A stretch of DNA of 64,000 nt, taken from the NCBI RefSeq assembly GCF_014639535.1, contig NZ_BMGA01000001.1, positions 1,116,001-1,180,000 of the forward strand. Direction: 5' to 3'. A model generated the notes under the pieces. That model was not told the DNA's origin and ran no database searches. It worked only from the letters and a program-made list of their open reading frames with translations. The position numbers and the translations under genes were made by a program. Numbering within the stretch: the first letter of the stretch is position 1; every line of letters starts with the position of its first letter. Positions 8,570-19,604 of the stretch are shown here, one piece after another. This DNA comes from Flavobacterium palustre. GTDB taxonomy: Bacteria > Bacteroidota > Bacteroidia > Flavobacteriales > Flavobacteriaceae.

Positions 8570-9520
8570 ATGCGACAGAGAGCAGTACTATTTGTCTGTT
8601 TTTTATTGTTGTTCCCGATTAGCTTATTGGGTCAGGATTCCAGTGTTGAAATAGGGTTGGTTACTGATAATGATTTATATACTTCTTCTAAAAATGATCA
8701 GTATTATACCAATGGTTTGGAAGTTTTTTATAGGTATTTGTCTAAAAAGGTAAAGCCACAATTTCTGAAAAAAATCAATGAAATCCGAATAGGACAGTAT
8801 ATGTACAGCCCCAGATTTATCTATAAGGATGAAGAGCAAATGTTTGACAGACCTTTTGCGGGTTATCTTTTTGGGGAGTTTGCTACTACTAATTTTTATG
8901 TTAATCGGGTGGTGTTTAAAAAGCATATTCAGGCAGGGTATGTAGGGCCTAATTCTTTTGCTGACAAAATACAATCAGGTACACACAAATTGTTTAATTA
9001 TACTGCTTTTGAAGAATGGGAATATCAAATTAAAAATACTTTGGGAATTCAAACTTATTTTATGTTTTCAAAGCCGCTTTTTAATTCGATGAAAAGTAAA
9101 AGAATTGATTTTCAATGGCAGTCTGAGGCTAAATTAGGAACTATATTTACATCACTTTCAACGGGGGTTGTTAGCAGAATCGGAATCAGGAAATTAGTCC
9201 CTTTTTCGGATTCTAATTTTTATGGAGCTTCATTAAATAAAACCAATAATTCATTAGAAAATGAATTGTATTTTTATGTATCGCCTTCTGTTAATTATCA
9301 GTTTTACGATGCGACCATTCAGGGAAGTCTGTTTAATGATAACAGTCCGGTTACTTTTGATATTATTCCGTTTCGCTTCAATGCAGAAACAGGTATAAGG
9401 TATCGAAGAAAAAATTTGAACCTTTCGTATGCTTTTGTTTACAGAGGAAAAGAAATTAAATTTTACAGGAACATCGGTTATTTTTACGGCTCGATTAGTG
9501 TTTCCTATATTTTTAGATAG
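8570..9520 (+). CDS. LpxR-like lipid A deacylase (DUF2219) outer-membrane protein
   Basis: A 316-residue predicted beta-barrel. A signal peptide (about 1-21, ending LLGQ) precedes the family signature VTDNDLYTSSKNDQYYTNGL, which carries the conserved Asn-Asp and YTNG elements of LpxR. Alternating hydrophobic strands run to a C-terminal aromatic residue (YIFR), typical of outer-membrane barrels. LpxR removes the 3'-acyloxyacyl chain of lipid A. Activity is inferred from family only; many Bacteroidota homologues are uncharacterised. The start abuts the mtgA stop, so the two are probably expressed together. Confidence 0.85.
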   Translation: MRQRAVLFVCFLLLFPISLLGQDSSVEIGLVTDNDLYTSSKNDQYYTNGLEVFYRYLSKKVKPQFLKKINEIRIGQYMYSPRFIYKDEEQMFDRPFAGYLFGEFATTNFYVNRVVFKKHIQAGYVGPNSFADKIQSGTHKLFNYTAFEEWEYQIKNTLGIQTYFMFSKPLFNSMKSKRIDFQWQSEAKLGTIFTSLSTGVVSRIGIRKLVPFSDSNFYGASLNKTNNSLENELYFYVSPSVNYQFYDATIQGSLFNDNSPVTFDIIPFRFNAETGIRYRRKNLNLSYAFVYRGKEIKFYRNIGYFYGSISVSYIFR

Positions 9521-9630
9521 TTTAAATTCATTTTTTTATAAATACTATTTTTTCTGACTTAAAAAAAGTCCTTAAAATAAGGAATATTTAATAAATTAGT
9601 TTTAATTTAACATAAACTAAAACCGCTGCA

Positions 9631-11277
9631 ATGTTTAAATTTTGGACTTCCATCCTTATTGTTTTTTCTCCAATATTTCTTTTTTCTCAAACAGGAATAG
9701 ACTCATTATTAGAAGAGTTAGATGCTACTATAGACAAAAGTGAATTTTATCATAGTAAAAAAGAGGCTGAAATAAATAAGCTTCGCAGCCTGTTGAAACT
9801 GACTTCTACAGAAGTTCATAAGTATGAAATTTATGAAAAGTTGTTTACGGAGTTTAAGTTTTATCAATCGGATTCTGCTTTAAATTACGCCAGAAAAAGT
9901 CTGGCTGTAGCCAATACTCTGAAAGATTTAACTAAGATAAATACGGCAAAGATCAATTTGGCTTCCATAATGGGAACTTTGGGTATGTACAAAGAAGCCA
10001 CGGATATATTGTATCGGTTTGATATCAAGTCCACTCCCGAAATTAAGAGTTTGTATTATGGCGTAAATAGTTCTATTTACCTTAATATGGCTGAATATGC
10101 GGCATCAAATCAGGAAAAAAGAAGGTATGATGAATTGACTATGAAGTACCGGGATTCAACATTTCAGTCGGATTCTGTTGGTTCGAATTCCTATTTTATT
10201 ACTCAGGCGAACAAACTTTTTGAAAAAGAAAAATACGATGAAACTATTAAGCTTTTAGAAAATTATTTTTCTAAAATGGATGATAATAATACTGATAAAG
10301 CAGTAGTTGCATACATAATTTCACAAACGTATTTTAGAAAAAAGGATTTTGAACAGGAAAAAAAATGGTTGATTCTCTCGGCTATTTCCGATTTGCAATT
10401 AGAGAAAAAAGAATATATTTCCCTTCGTTCGTTAGCATTTATGATGTACAAAGAAGGTGACATTGACCGGGCTTACAAGTACATCAAACGTTCTCTGGAC
10501 GACGCTCTTTTTTGTAACGCACGTTTAAGAACCTACGAAATTTCAAAGATGATGCCCATCATTAATGATGCTTATCAAAAACAAAATGATACTAATCGCA
10601 ATCAATTAATTACATTTTTAGTCAGTGCCAGTATTTTATCGTTGTTTCTGATGGTTGTTTTGTTTTTGTTGTTCAAGCAGATGAAAAAATTGTCGAAAGC
10701 CAAGCAGGAAATCAGTTCGACAAATGCTCAATTAGTTGCGTTGAATAATGAATTGCATCTTTTTAATGAAAAACTCAATGCAACTAATAATACACTCAAA
10801 GAAGCTAATTTGGTAAAAGAAATTTACATCGGTCGCTATATGGATCAGTGTTCGGTTTATATCAGTAAATTAGACGAATACCGTCGAAAACTAAATGTCA
10901 TTGTCAGCAGTGGAAAAACTGCCGAATTGGTAAAAGTGATAAAATCGAAAGAATTTATCGAAGAAGAATTAAAAGAATTTTATCACAACTTTGACAAAAC
11001 TTTCTTGTTACTTTTTCCTAACTTTATTGAAGATTTCAATAATTTGTTGGTTGACAATGAGGATATTAAATTAAAACAAGGCGAGTTAATGAATACCGAG
11101 CTGCGAATTTTTGCATTAATTCGTTTAGGGATTTCAGACAGTGTGAAAATAGCTGAATTTTTACGTTACTCATTATCAACTATTTATAATTACAGAACTA
11201 AATTGAGAAATAAAGCTTTAGGACCTCGCGATGAGTTTGAGGCCAATGTGATGCGTATAGAATCAACAAATAAGTAA
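9631..11277 (+). CDS. Membrane-bound SusR-like regulator (TPR, DUF6377-type)
   Basis: A 548-residue regulator. A signal-peptide-like N-terminus (about 1-19) leads into a helical, TPR-like extracytoplasmic region. One transmembrane helix follows at about 326-346 (ITFLVSASILSLFLMVVLFL), then a coiled coil and a cytoplasmic C-terminal domain with a helix-turn-helix (LGISDSVKIAEFLRYS, STIYNYRTKLRNKA). This layout matches Bacteroidota DUF6377 proteins and the B. theta starch regulator SusR, which sense outside and bind DNA inside. The next gene is a SusB-type alpha-glucosidase, so control of alpha-glucan use is a reasonable inference. No susC/susD genes are present in the window. Confidence 0.8.
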   Translation: MFKFWTSILIVFSPIFLFSQTGIDSLLEELDATIDKSEFYHSKKEAEINKLRSLLKLTSTEVHKYEIYEKLFTEFKFYQSDSALNYARKSLAVANTLKDLTKINTAKINLASIMGTLGMYKEATDILYRFDIKSTPEIKSLYYGVNSSIYLNMAEYAASNQEKRRYDELTMKYRDSTFQSDSVGSNSYFITQANKLFEKEKYDETIKLLENYFSKMDDNNTDKAVVAYIISQTYFRKKDFEQEKKWLILSAISDLQLEKKEYISLRSLAFMMYKEGDIDRAYKYIKRSLDDALFCNARLRTYEISKMMPIINDAYQKQNDTNRNQLITFLVSASILSLFLMVVLFLLFKQMKKLSKAKQEISSTNAQLVALNNELHLFNEKLNATNNTLKEANLVKEIYIGRYMDQCSVYISKLDEYRRKLNVIVSSGKTAELVKVIKSKEFIEEELKEFYHNFDKTFLLLFPNFIEDFNNLLVDNEDIKLKQGELMNTELRIFALIRLGISDSVKIAEFLRYSLSTIYNYRTKLRNKALGPRDEFEANVMRIESTNK

Positions 11278-13638
<2,361 letters not shown>

Positions 13639-13660
13639 CTATTTTTAAATCTTTTTACAT

Positions 13661-13700
13661 AAAAAAACCGCAAATCTTTAATAAGGTTTTGCGGTTTTTT
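13661..13700. terminator. Bidirectional terminator between susB and tRNA-Ala
   Basis: Stem AAAACCGCAAA/TTTTGCGGTTTT with A- and T-runs on both sides. It can terminate susB on the plus strand and the tRNA transcript on the minus strand. Confidence 0.75.
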
Positions 13701-13706
13701 GTTTAG

Positions 13707-13780
13707 TGGAGAATACCGGATTCGAACCGGTCGCCTCTACGCTGCCAGCGTAGCGCTCTAGCCAAATGAGCTAATCCCCC
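13707..13780 (-). tRNA. tRNA-Ala (anticodon GGC)
   Basis: A 74-base cloverleaf on the minus strand: acceptor GGGGGAT pairing with ATTCTCC (two G-U pairs), D-arm GCTC/GAGC, anticodon stem CTACG/CGTAG with loop CTGGCAG (anticodon GGC, reads GCC), a five-base variable loop, and T-arm ACCGG/CCGGT with loop TTCGAAT. The discriminator is A73. CCA is not encoded. Confidence 0.96.
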
Positions 13781-13791
13781 TGATTTTGTTT

Positions 13792-13849
13792 TGAACTGTC
13801 GCCTTCCCGAATGCTTTCAGGACGCTCTAGCCAAAGGAGCTAGAGCCCC
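13792..13849 (-). pseudogene. Broken tRNA relic beside tRNA-Ala
   Basis: The minus strand keeps a tRNA 5' half: GGGGCTC, TA, and a D-arm matching the neighbour's (GCTC-TTTGGCTA-GAGC). It also keeps the variable-loop and T-arm start AGGCGAC-GTTC. The anticodon arm is replaced by an 18-base near-palindrome (13805-13822) that leaves no usable seven-base loop. The 3' T-arm and acceptor strand are missing. It therefore cannot fold as a tRNA and is best read as a degenerate tandem copy. The inserted segment resembles the dispersed palindrome found elsewhere in the window. Confidence 0.7.
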
Positions 13850-13955
13850 AAATGGAGCTGCAAATATAGTATTTTTAGAATTCAAAAAACATCTTTTTAA
13901 AAAAACTATTCTTTCTGTTGAATATTTATAACTTTACCTGATAATCCATCCCAAA

Positions 13956-14723
13956 ATGAATATGCAAGAAACTAAAGGTTCATTAATTACTACGATTGAA
14001 GATAAAATTGCTACAGTTGAGTTTGGTCATCCGGCAAGTAATTCTTTTCCTCGTGCATTATTGGAATTGTTGACTTCTGAAATTGATAATCTAAGTGCTA
14101 ATGACGCTGTTAATGTTATTGTTTTAAAGAGCAAAGGAACGGCTGCTTTTTGTGCCGGAGCTTCTTTTGATGAGCTTTTGCAGGTTTCAAATCAGGAAGA
14201 AGGTTTGGCGTTTTTTTCCGGATTTGCACATTTAATTAACGCCATGCGTCGTTGTTCTAAGCTCATTGTTGGACGTATTCACGGGAAAGCTGTTGGGGGA
14301 GGAGTAGGGATTGCGGCAGCCTGCGATTATGTTTTTGCTACAGATAATGCTTCCGTAAAATTATCTGAATTAGCTATCGGAATTGGTCCTTTTGTCATAG
14401 AACCTGCCGTGAGTAGAAAAATAGGAAAAACAGCTATGACCGAAATGACTTTGGCAGCACACGAATGGAAGTCGGCGACTTGGGCACAGCAAAAAGGATT
14501 GTATGCTGAAGTTTTTGAAACTCCGGAACTTTTGGATGAAGCTATTGTTGATTTTGCTTCTAAATTGGCTTCGTATAATTCAGAAGCTTTATTCGAAATG
14601 AAGAAAGTCTTTTGGGAAGGAACGGAGCATTGGGAGTTACTTTTGTTAGAAAGAGCCGCGATTACAGGAAAATTAGTGTTGTCTGATTTTACTAAAAATG
14701 CGTTGGAACAGTTTAAGAAATAA
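13956..14723 (+). CDS. Enoyl-CoA hydratase/isomerase family protein
   Basis: A 255-residue crotonase-fold enzyme acting on acyl-CoA thioesters. The oxyanion-hole segments are visible: AFCAGASFDEL (about 65-75) and GRIHGKAVGGGVGIAAACD (about 108-126). The usual hydratase Glu pair is not obvious, so the exact reaction (hydratase, isomerase or other) is open. The length is normal. An in-frame ATG two codons later is an alternative start. The gene is followed by a long inverted repeat that may serve as its terminator, then by queD. Confidence 0.88.
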   Translation: MNMQETKGSLITTIEDKIATVEFGHPASNSFPRALLELLTSEIDNLSANDAVNVIVLKSKGTAAFCAGASFDELLQVSNQEEGLAFFSGFAHLINAMRRCSKLIVGRIHGKAVGGGVGIAAACDYVFATDNASVKLSELAIGIGPFVIEPAVSRKIGKTAMTEMTLAAHEWKSATWAQQKGLYAEVFETPELLDEAIVDFASKLASYNSEALFEMKKVFWEGTEHWELLLLERAAITGKLVLSDFTKNALEQFKK

Positions 14724-14730
14724 AAAAAGG

Positions 14731-14795
14731 AAATTCCAATATTTTTAAATTCCAAATTCAATAAAAAACTCAAAACTATTGGAATTTGGAATTTT
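14731..14795. repeat. Inverted repeat of AATTCCAAATTC units (family E)
   Basis: Left arm AAATTCCAAATTCAAT-like, right arm ATTGGAATTTGGAATTT, followed by T-rich DNA. Lies between the crotonase gene and queD. Related copies lie at 54688-54762, 55588-55682 and 61410-61471. It could act as a terminator for the gene upstream. Confidence 0.7.
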
Positions 14796-14835
14796 TCTTT
14801 ATTTGGAATTTATTATTTAAACAGTTATTAATTCG

Positions 14836-14843
14836 TAAATTTG
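14836..14843 (+). promoter_or_regulatory. Putative -7 box of queD (TAAATTTG)
   Basis: Matches the Bacteroidota primary-sigma -7 consensus TAnnTTTG, 19 bases before the queD start. No well-spaced TTG -33 element is visible. Confidence 0.5.
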
Positions 14844-14862
14844 CAACCTAAAATTCAAATCG

Positions 14863-15315
14863 ATGAGTAAAATCAGAATTACAAAACAATTTAGTTTCGA
14901 AACCGGTCATGCCTTATACGGTTACGACGGAAAGTGTAAAAACGTACATGGTCATAGTTATAAATTGTCTGTAACGGTTATTGGAAAACCTATTACCAAT
15001 CGAAATGATGTAAAATTTGGGATGGTGATTGATTTTTCGGATTTGAAAAAAATCGTCAAAGAAGAAATTGTAGATCAGTTTGATCATGCTACTGTTTTTA
15101 ATGAAACAACTCCGCACGTTGAGTTGGCTCAGGAGTTAAAAAACCGTGGACATCATGTGATTTTAGTTGATTATCAGCCTACCAGTGAGAATATGGTTGT
15201 CGATTTTGCTCAAAGAATTATTCGCAGATTACCGGCAGGAATCACGCTTTTTTCTTTAAAACTACAGGAAACGGAATCTTCCTTTGCGGAATGGTTTGCC
15301 AGCGATAATTTGTAG
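14863..15315 (+). CDS. queD: 6-carboxytetrahydropterin synthase / PTPS family
   Basis: A 150-residue pterin enzyme that converts dihydroneopterin triphosphate to 6-carboxytetrahydropterin in queuosine synthesis. The three zinc ligands are visible as H16, H29 and H31 (ETGHALYG, NVHGHSY), and C25 is the expected catalytic Cys. Further motifs are DFSDLKK, DHATVFNE, PTSENM and the C-terminal LQETESSFAEW. The length fits QueD. No queC/queE neighbours are present, so a 6-pyruvoyl-tetrahydropterin synthase role is not excluded. A TAAATTTG -7 box precedes it and lpxH follows by 53 bases. Confidence 0.92.
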   Translation: MSKIRITKQFSFETGHALYGYDGKCKNVHGHSYKLSVTVIGKPITNRNDVKFGMVIDFSDLKKIVKEEIVDQFDHATVFNETTPHVELAQELKNRGHHVILVDYQPTSENMVVDFAQRIIRRLPAGITLFSLKLQETESSFAEWFASDNL

Positions 15316-15368
15316 AAATTCTAATTTTTTAAATTCCAAATTCCCTACGCATAACTCATAACTTCTCT

Positions 15369-16112
15369 ATGAAAAAAGTCTATTTTGCATCCGATCAACA
15401 TTTTGGAGCGCCTACAGCCGAATTGAGTTTTCCCAGAGAACAGAAATTCGTGGCCTGGCTTGACGAAGTGAAAAAAGATGCCGAAGCTATTTTTCTTTTA
15501 GGAGATTTATTCGATTTTTGGTTCGAATACAAAACGGTTGTTCCTAAAGGTTTTGTGCGTGTTTTGGGTAAACTCGCCGAAATTCGCGACAGCGGAATTC
15601 CTGTTTATTTCTTCGTAGGAAATCACGATTTGTGGATGGATGATTATTTTGAAAAAGAATTAAATATTCCGGTTTATCACGATAATCAGGAATTTACTTT
15701 TAACGGAAAAACTTTTCTTATTGGTCACGGTGACGGGAAAGGTCCCGGCGATTTAGGGTACAAACGCATGAAAAAAGTGTTTACCAATCCTTTTTCGAAA
15801 AGGCTTTTCAGGTGGTTACATCCCGATATTGGAGTGCGTTTGGCGCAATACCTTTCGGTTAAAAACAAGTTGATTTCAGGAGAATCAGATGTGAAATTTT
15901 TAGGTGAAGAAAACGAATGGCTGATTTTGTATGCCAAACGAAAGTTAGAAACCAAACATTATAATTATCTGGTTTTTGGTCACCGTCATTTACCGATGAT
16001 TCATGCTGTAGGCGAAAATTCCGATTATGTTAATCTGGGTGATTGGATTACGTATTTTACTTATGGTGTTTTTGATGGAGAAAATTTTGAAATTAAAAAA
16101 TTCGAAAATTAA
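15369..16112 (+). CDS. lpxH: UDP-2,3-diacylglucosamine diphosphatase
   Basis: A 247-residue metallophosphoesterase that hydrolyses UDP-2,3-diacylglucosamine to lipid X in lipid A synthesis, at the inner face of the membrane. The metal-site motifs are in order: ASDQHFGAP (Asp and His), LGDLFDFWFEY, VGNHDLWM, GHGDG and FGHRHLP. The FDFWFEY segment is typical of LpxH relatives. The last four bases overlap the convergent gene on the other strand. Together with the LpxR-like gene it is one of two lipid A genes in the window, though not in one operon. Confidence 0.92.
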   Translation: MKKVYFASDQHFGAPTAELSFPREQKFVAWLDEVKKDAEAIFLLGDLFDFWFEYKTVVPKGFVRVLGKLAEIRDSGIPVYFFVGNHDLWMDDYFEKELNIPVYHDNQEFTFNGKTFLIGHGDGKGPGDLGYKRMKKVFTNPFSKRLFRWLHPDIGVRLAQYLSVKNKLISGESDVKFLGEENEWLILYAKRKLETKHYNYLVFGHRHLPMIHAVGENSDYVNLGDWITYFTYGVFDGENFEIKKFEN

Positions 16113-16465
16113 TTTTTTCCTTCGCCATTCAAATAACTTTCTAAATTTATTCTGAACAAAGTTCCGTTGACCAAATCCTTAATCTTATTTAATTCGTCCA
16201 TAGATACAGATAAATCAATTTGATATAAAGGAGTTTTTAGTAAAAATTTGCAATTACTGTTTTTTAGCGCACAACCTTCGCAGCAGCTGTTTTTAGTAAT
16301 GCTCTGATCGATTAAATGCTCAAACTCTCTGAGTTCGTTTATAGAGAAAAATAATCCAATTTCCTTGAATATTAACTGCACTCTGTTAGGGATATTTCCT
16401 TCTTCTTTTTCCCAAAAAAAAGCTATTCCCAGACTATTTAAATAGATTTGGTGTATTTGTTCCAT
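16109..16465 (-). CDS. Small cysteine-containing protein of unknown function
   Basis: A 118-residue predicted cytosolic protein that I do not recognise. The N-terminal half is amphipathic (IGLFFSINELREFEHLID). Residues about 60-69 carry a Cys cluster, CCEGC, followed by a further Cys in NCKFLL; four closely spaced Cys could bind a metal, but this is a guess. The start is supported by a TATATTTG -7 box 20 bases upstream. It is convergent with lpxH, overlapping by four bases. Confidence 0.75.
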   Translation of the reverse strand: MEQIHQIYLNSLGIAFFWEKEEGNIPNRVQLIFKEIGLFFSINELREFEHLIDQSITKNSCCEGCALKNSNCKFLLKTPLYQIDLSVSMDELNKIKDLVNGTLFRINLESYLNGEGKN

Positions 16466-16484
16466 AAATTTAAAATGTAAGAAA

Positions 16485-16492
16485 CAAATATA
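16485..16492 (-). promoter_or_regulatory. Putative -7 box (TATATTTG)
   Basis: Minus-strand TATATTTG located 20 bases upstream of the ATG at 16465. It agrees with the Bacteroidota -7 consensus and fixes the start of the small Cys protein. Confidence 0.55.
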
Positions 16493-16557
16493 ATTATTTT
16501 ATTTTTATTAATTCTAAATAAGAATAGTTAAATTAAAGAAGATTTCAGGATTTTTTG

Positions 16558-17841
16558 TTATGCTTCTTTTTCGTGTTCTTCAATGTCTTTAGTTAAATCT
16601 AATTTTCGGAAAGTAGGAGAGATAATTCCGGTAGTTAAAACCACCAAAAGAGTCATGCTTCCGCCAAAAACAACTGCTGTGACCGTTCCCATTAATCGGG
16701 CGGTTAATCCGCTTTCAAATGCGCCTAATTCATTGGAAGAACCAACAAACATAGAATTTACCGCCGAAACTCTTCCGCGCATATTGTCAGGAGTTTTGAT
16801 TTGTAAAATGGTTTGACGAATCACTACCGAAATGCCGTCAAAAACACCGCTGAAAAATAAGGCAAAAAGCGACACCCAAAACAGCGTAGAAAGTCCAAAA
16901 ATAATAATGCAAACTCCGAAGCCAAAAATAGCTCCTAATAATTTCATTCCGGCGTTTTTACTCAAAGGAACATAAGCAGTAATTAACATGGTCAGGAAAG
17001 CACCCACAGCCGGAGCTGCTCTTAAAAAACCAAAACCTTCCGGGCCAACTTTTAGAATATCCTGAGCAAAAATGGGTAAAAGTGCAACTGCGCCACCAAA
17101 AAGGACGGCAACCATATCAAGTGTTATTGCTCCTAAAACCGTTTTATTGTTAAACACAAATTTGATTCCTTCGGTTAAGCTTTGCATTACAGGCTCACCA
17201 ATTTTCGGATTTAAAATGGGTTTTTCACTTATTTGCGATAAGGCTAATAATGCGATAATCGAACAGGCAAAAACCAGACATAATGACCAGTGAACGCCCA
17301 TTAAAGTAATGGAAAATCCGGCTACAGCAGGTCCTACAACCGAACCAATTTGCCAAACACTACTGCTCCAGGTGGCAGCATTAGGATAGACTTTTTTCGG
17401 TACGATTAAGGATAAAAGCGAGAAAATAGTTGGACCAAGAAACGCTCTGACCAAACCGCCTAAAAATACCAGAAAATAGATGAGGTATAATATAATTTGT
17501 TTTGAAAAACCTTCAACTACGGCAGGCCAGGTGAGCAGGAAAAGACCAAAACTAATTACCGAAAATCCAAAGATACATTTCATTAATAAACCTTTCTTTT
17601 CTTTTTGATCTACAATATGTCCGGCAAATAATGCCAATGAAACAGCAGGAATGACTTCCATTAAACCGATAATTCCCAGAGATAGTGCGTCTTTAGTAAT
17701 GCTGTAAACTTCCCATTCGATAACGATAAACTGCATCGACCAGGCAAAAACCATCGCAAAGCGCAGCAGTAAAAAAGTATTAAATTCTTTGTAGCGCAAG
17801 GCAGCGTAAGGATCTTTTTTATCTAATTTTTTTGAATTCAT
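16558..17841 (-). CDS. MFS transporter (EntS-like)
   Basis: A 427-residue inner-membrane transporter with about 12 hydrophobic helices. It carries a short basic loop after the second helix (HIVDQKEKKGLL) and a matching region after helix eight (TPDNMRGRVSAVNSMF), as in the MFS_3 group that includes the enterobactin exporter EntS. The substrate is unknown. Its ATG shares the A of the recJ TAA stop, so the two are translationally coupled. No siderophore genes are nearby, so an iron-related role is not supported by context. Confidence 0.9.
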   Translation of the reverse strand: MNSKKLDKKDPYAALRYKEFNTFLLLRFAMVFAWSMQFIVIEWEVYSITKDALSLGIIGLMEVIPAVSLALFAGHIVDQKEKKGLLMKCIFGFSVISFGLFLLTWPAVVEGFSKQIILYLIYFLVFLGGLVRAFLGPTIFSLLSLIVPKKVYPNAATWSSSVWQIGSVVGPAVAGFSITLMGVHWSLCLVFACSIIALLALSQISEKPILNPKIGEPVMQSLTEGIKFVFNNKTVLGAITLDMVAVLFGGAVALLPIFAQDILKVGPEGFGFLRAAPAVGAFLTMLITAYVPLSKNAGMKLLGAIFGFGVCIIIFGLSTLFWVSLFALFFSGVFDGISVVIRQTILQIKTPDNMRGRVSAVNSMFVGSSNELGAFESGLTARLMGTVTAVVFGGSMTLLVVLTTGIISPTFRKLDLTKDIEEHEKEA

Positions 17842-19538
17842 TATTGAATACTTTTTAATCGTAATTGTGTTGAAACATTACCATTCCATTCGTTTTCATC
17901 AATGCAATAAGCAATTTGAAATGGTTTTTGATTTGTAGTTAAGTCTATTTTGTTTCCTAATCCAAAACCTATCGCAGCAATTCCTTCCGTTTCGGGATGC
18001 TGAGGTTGTTTTACAAAGAGCTTTAAATGTTCTTCATTTGCTCCTAATTTTTTAGCATAACCGGTATCGATGACATTTTTAGTCAGGAAAACCGGTGTCA
18101 TATTCATAGGGCCAAAAGGTTCAAATTGTTTTAAAATCCTAATGAGTTTCGGAGTAATGTCCGAAAAATTAATTTCAGCATCAATTTCAATTTCCGGAAT
18201 CAATTGGTCAGGATGAATGGTTTTTTGCACTTGTTTTTCAAAAGCTTCTTTAAAAGCAGCATAATTTTCGGCTTTCAAAGTCATTCCGGCGGCATACATG
18301 TGTCCGCCAAATTGCTCCAAATGTTCCGAACAGGCTTCTAAAGCATTATACACATCAAATCCTTTTACAGAACGCGCCGAAGCGGCATATTTATCTCCGC
18401 TTTTGGTGAAAACCAAGGTAGGGCGATAATAGGTTTCGATCAATCGGGAAGCCACAATTCCGATGACACCTTTGTGCCAGTCTTCCTGAAAAACAACGGT
18501 TGTAAAATGTTCCTGTTCCTGGTTTTGTTCAATTTGCTGAAAAGCTTCTTTGGTAATGTGTTTGTCTAAATCTTTGCGATCAGCGTTGTATTGTTCTATT
18601 TCAGAAGCAAATTGTTGGGCTTGTTCAAAGTCAAATTCGCTTAACAATTCCACGGCATGATTGCCGTGTTTGATGCGTCCTGCTGCATTAATTCTGGGAG
18701 CAATGATAAAAACAACATCAGTAATGTCTAAGGTTTGCTTTTTGATTTGGTGAACTAAAGCTTTAATCCCCGGTCTCGGATTGTTGTTAATAACTTGTAA
18801 ACCAAAATACGCCAATACCCGGTTTTCGCCCGTTATTGGGACAATATCGGCAGCAATGGCGGTGGCAACTAAGTCAAGATAGGGTACTAAATCTTCTATA
18901 GTTTGTTCTCGTTTGATTCCGATAGCCTGAATGAGTTTAAACCCAATGCCGCAACCGCATAATTCGTCATAAGGATAAGTACAATCGGTTCTTTTAGGGT
19001 CGAGAACTGCAACGGCTTCGGGTAAAGTATCTCCCGGACGGTGGTGGTCGCAAATGATGAAATCAATATTTCTTTCTTTGGCGTAAGCCACATGATCGAT
19101 GGATTTGATACCGCAATCCAGCGCAATGATTAACGAAAATCCGTTGTCGTCGGCAAAGTCAATTCCTTTAAAAGAAACGCCATAACCTTCGTCATAACGA
19201 TCGGGAATATAAGTTGCTACATGAGGATAAAAACTTTTTAAATAGGAAGAAACTAAAGAAACCGCAGTAGTTCCATCGACATCATAATCGCCAAAAACCA
19301 GAATGCGTTCCTGATTTTCAATCGCATTTTCTATTCGTTCAATTGCTTTTTCCATATCTTTCATCAGATAAGGATCGTGCAAATGGTCTAGCGAAGGACG
19401 AAAAAAATGTTTGGCTTCCTCAAAAGTTTCAATCCCGCGTTGTACTAATAATTGGGCGACAAAATTTTCTACATTTAAAGCCTGCGCCAAATGTTTGATT
19501 TTGTCTTCCGAAGGTTTGGGTTTAAGAGTCCAACGCAT
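17841..19538 (-). CDS. recJ: Single-stranded-DNA-specific exonuclease
   Basis: A 565-residue 5'-3' exonuclease of the DHH superfamily, acting in recombination and mismatch repair. The catalytic metal motifs are visible: FGDYDVDGTTAVS (about 80-92), ALDCGIKS, and CDHHRPGD (the DHH motif). A DHHA1 region follows with GVIGIVASRL and SARSVKGFDVYNAL, including the GGH element in EQFGGHMYAAG. The length is normal. It overlaps the MFS gene by one base. The gap upstream holds the dispersed palindrome CCCGATAGCTATCGGG. Confidence 0.97.
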   Translation of the reverse strand: MRWTLKPKPSEDKIKHLAQALNVENFVAQLLVQRGIETFEEAKHFFRPSLDHLHDPYLMKDMEKAIERIENAIENQERILVFGDYDVDGTTAVSLVSSYLKSFYPHVATYIPDRYDEGYGVSFKGIDFADDNGFSLIIALDCGIKSIDHVAYAKERNIDFIICDHHRPGDTLPEAVAVLDPKRTDCTYPYDELCGCGIGFKLIQAIGIKREQTIEDLVPYLDLVATAIAADIVPITGENRVLAYFGLQVINNNPRPGIKALVHQIKKQTLDITDVVFIIAPRINAAGRIKHGNHAVELLSEFDFEQAQQFASEIEQYNADRKDLDKHITKEAFQQIEQNQEQEHFTTVVFQEDWHKGVIGIVASRLIETYYRPTLVFTKSGDKYAASARSVKGFDVYNALEACSEHLEQFGGHMYAAGMTLKAENYAAFKEAFEKQVQKTIHPDQLIPEIEIDAEINFSDITPKLIRILKQFEPFGPMNMTPVFLTKNVIDTGYAKKLGANEEHLKLFVKQPQHPETEGIAAIGFGLGNKIDLTTNQKPFQIAYCIDENEWNGNVSTQLRLKSIQ

Positions 19539-19556
19539 TTGATTTGTGATTTTAGT

Positions 19557-19572
19557 CCCGATAGCTATCGGG
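19557..19572. repeat. Dispersed palindrome CCCGATAGCTATCGGG (family A)
   Basis: A perfect 16-base palindrome in the recJ upstream gap, flanked by T on the left and A on the right. Identical copies lie at 26445, 48010 and 54697, and a one-base variant at 55599. Confidence 0.85.
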
Positions 19573-19604
19573 ATAGATTTTAGATTTCTGCAATCATAAA
19601 TGAT

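Noticed and set aside
16558-17841. Siderophore export role of the EntS-like transporter
   Set aside because: No siderophore biosynthesis or iron-uptake genes flank it and the link to recJ is only by overlap.
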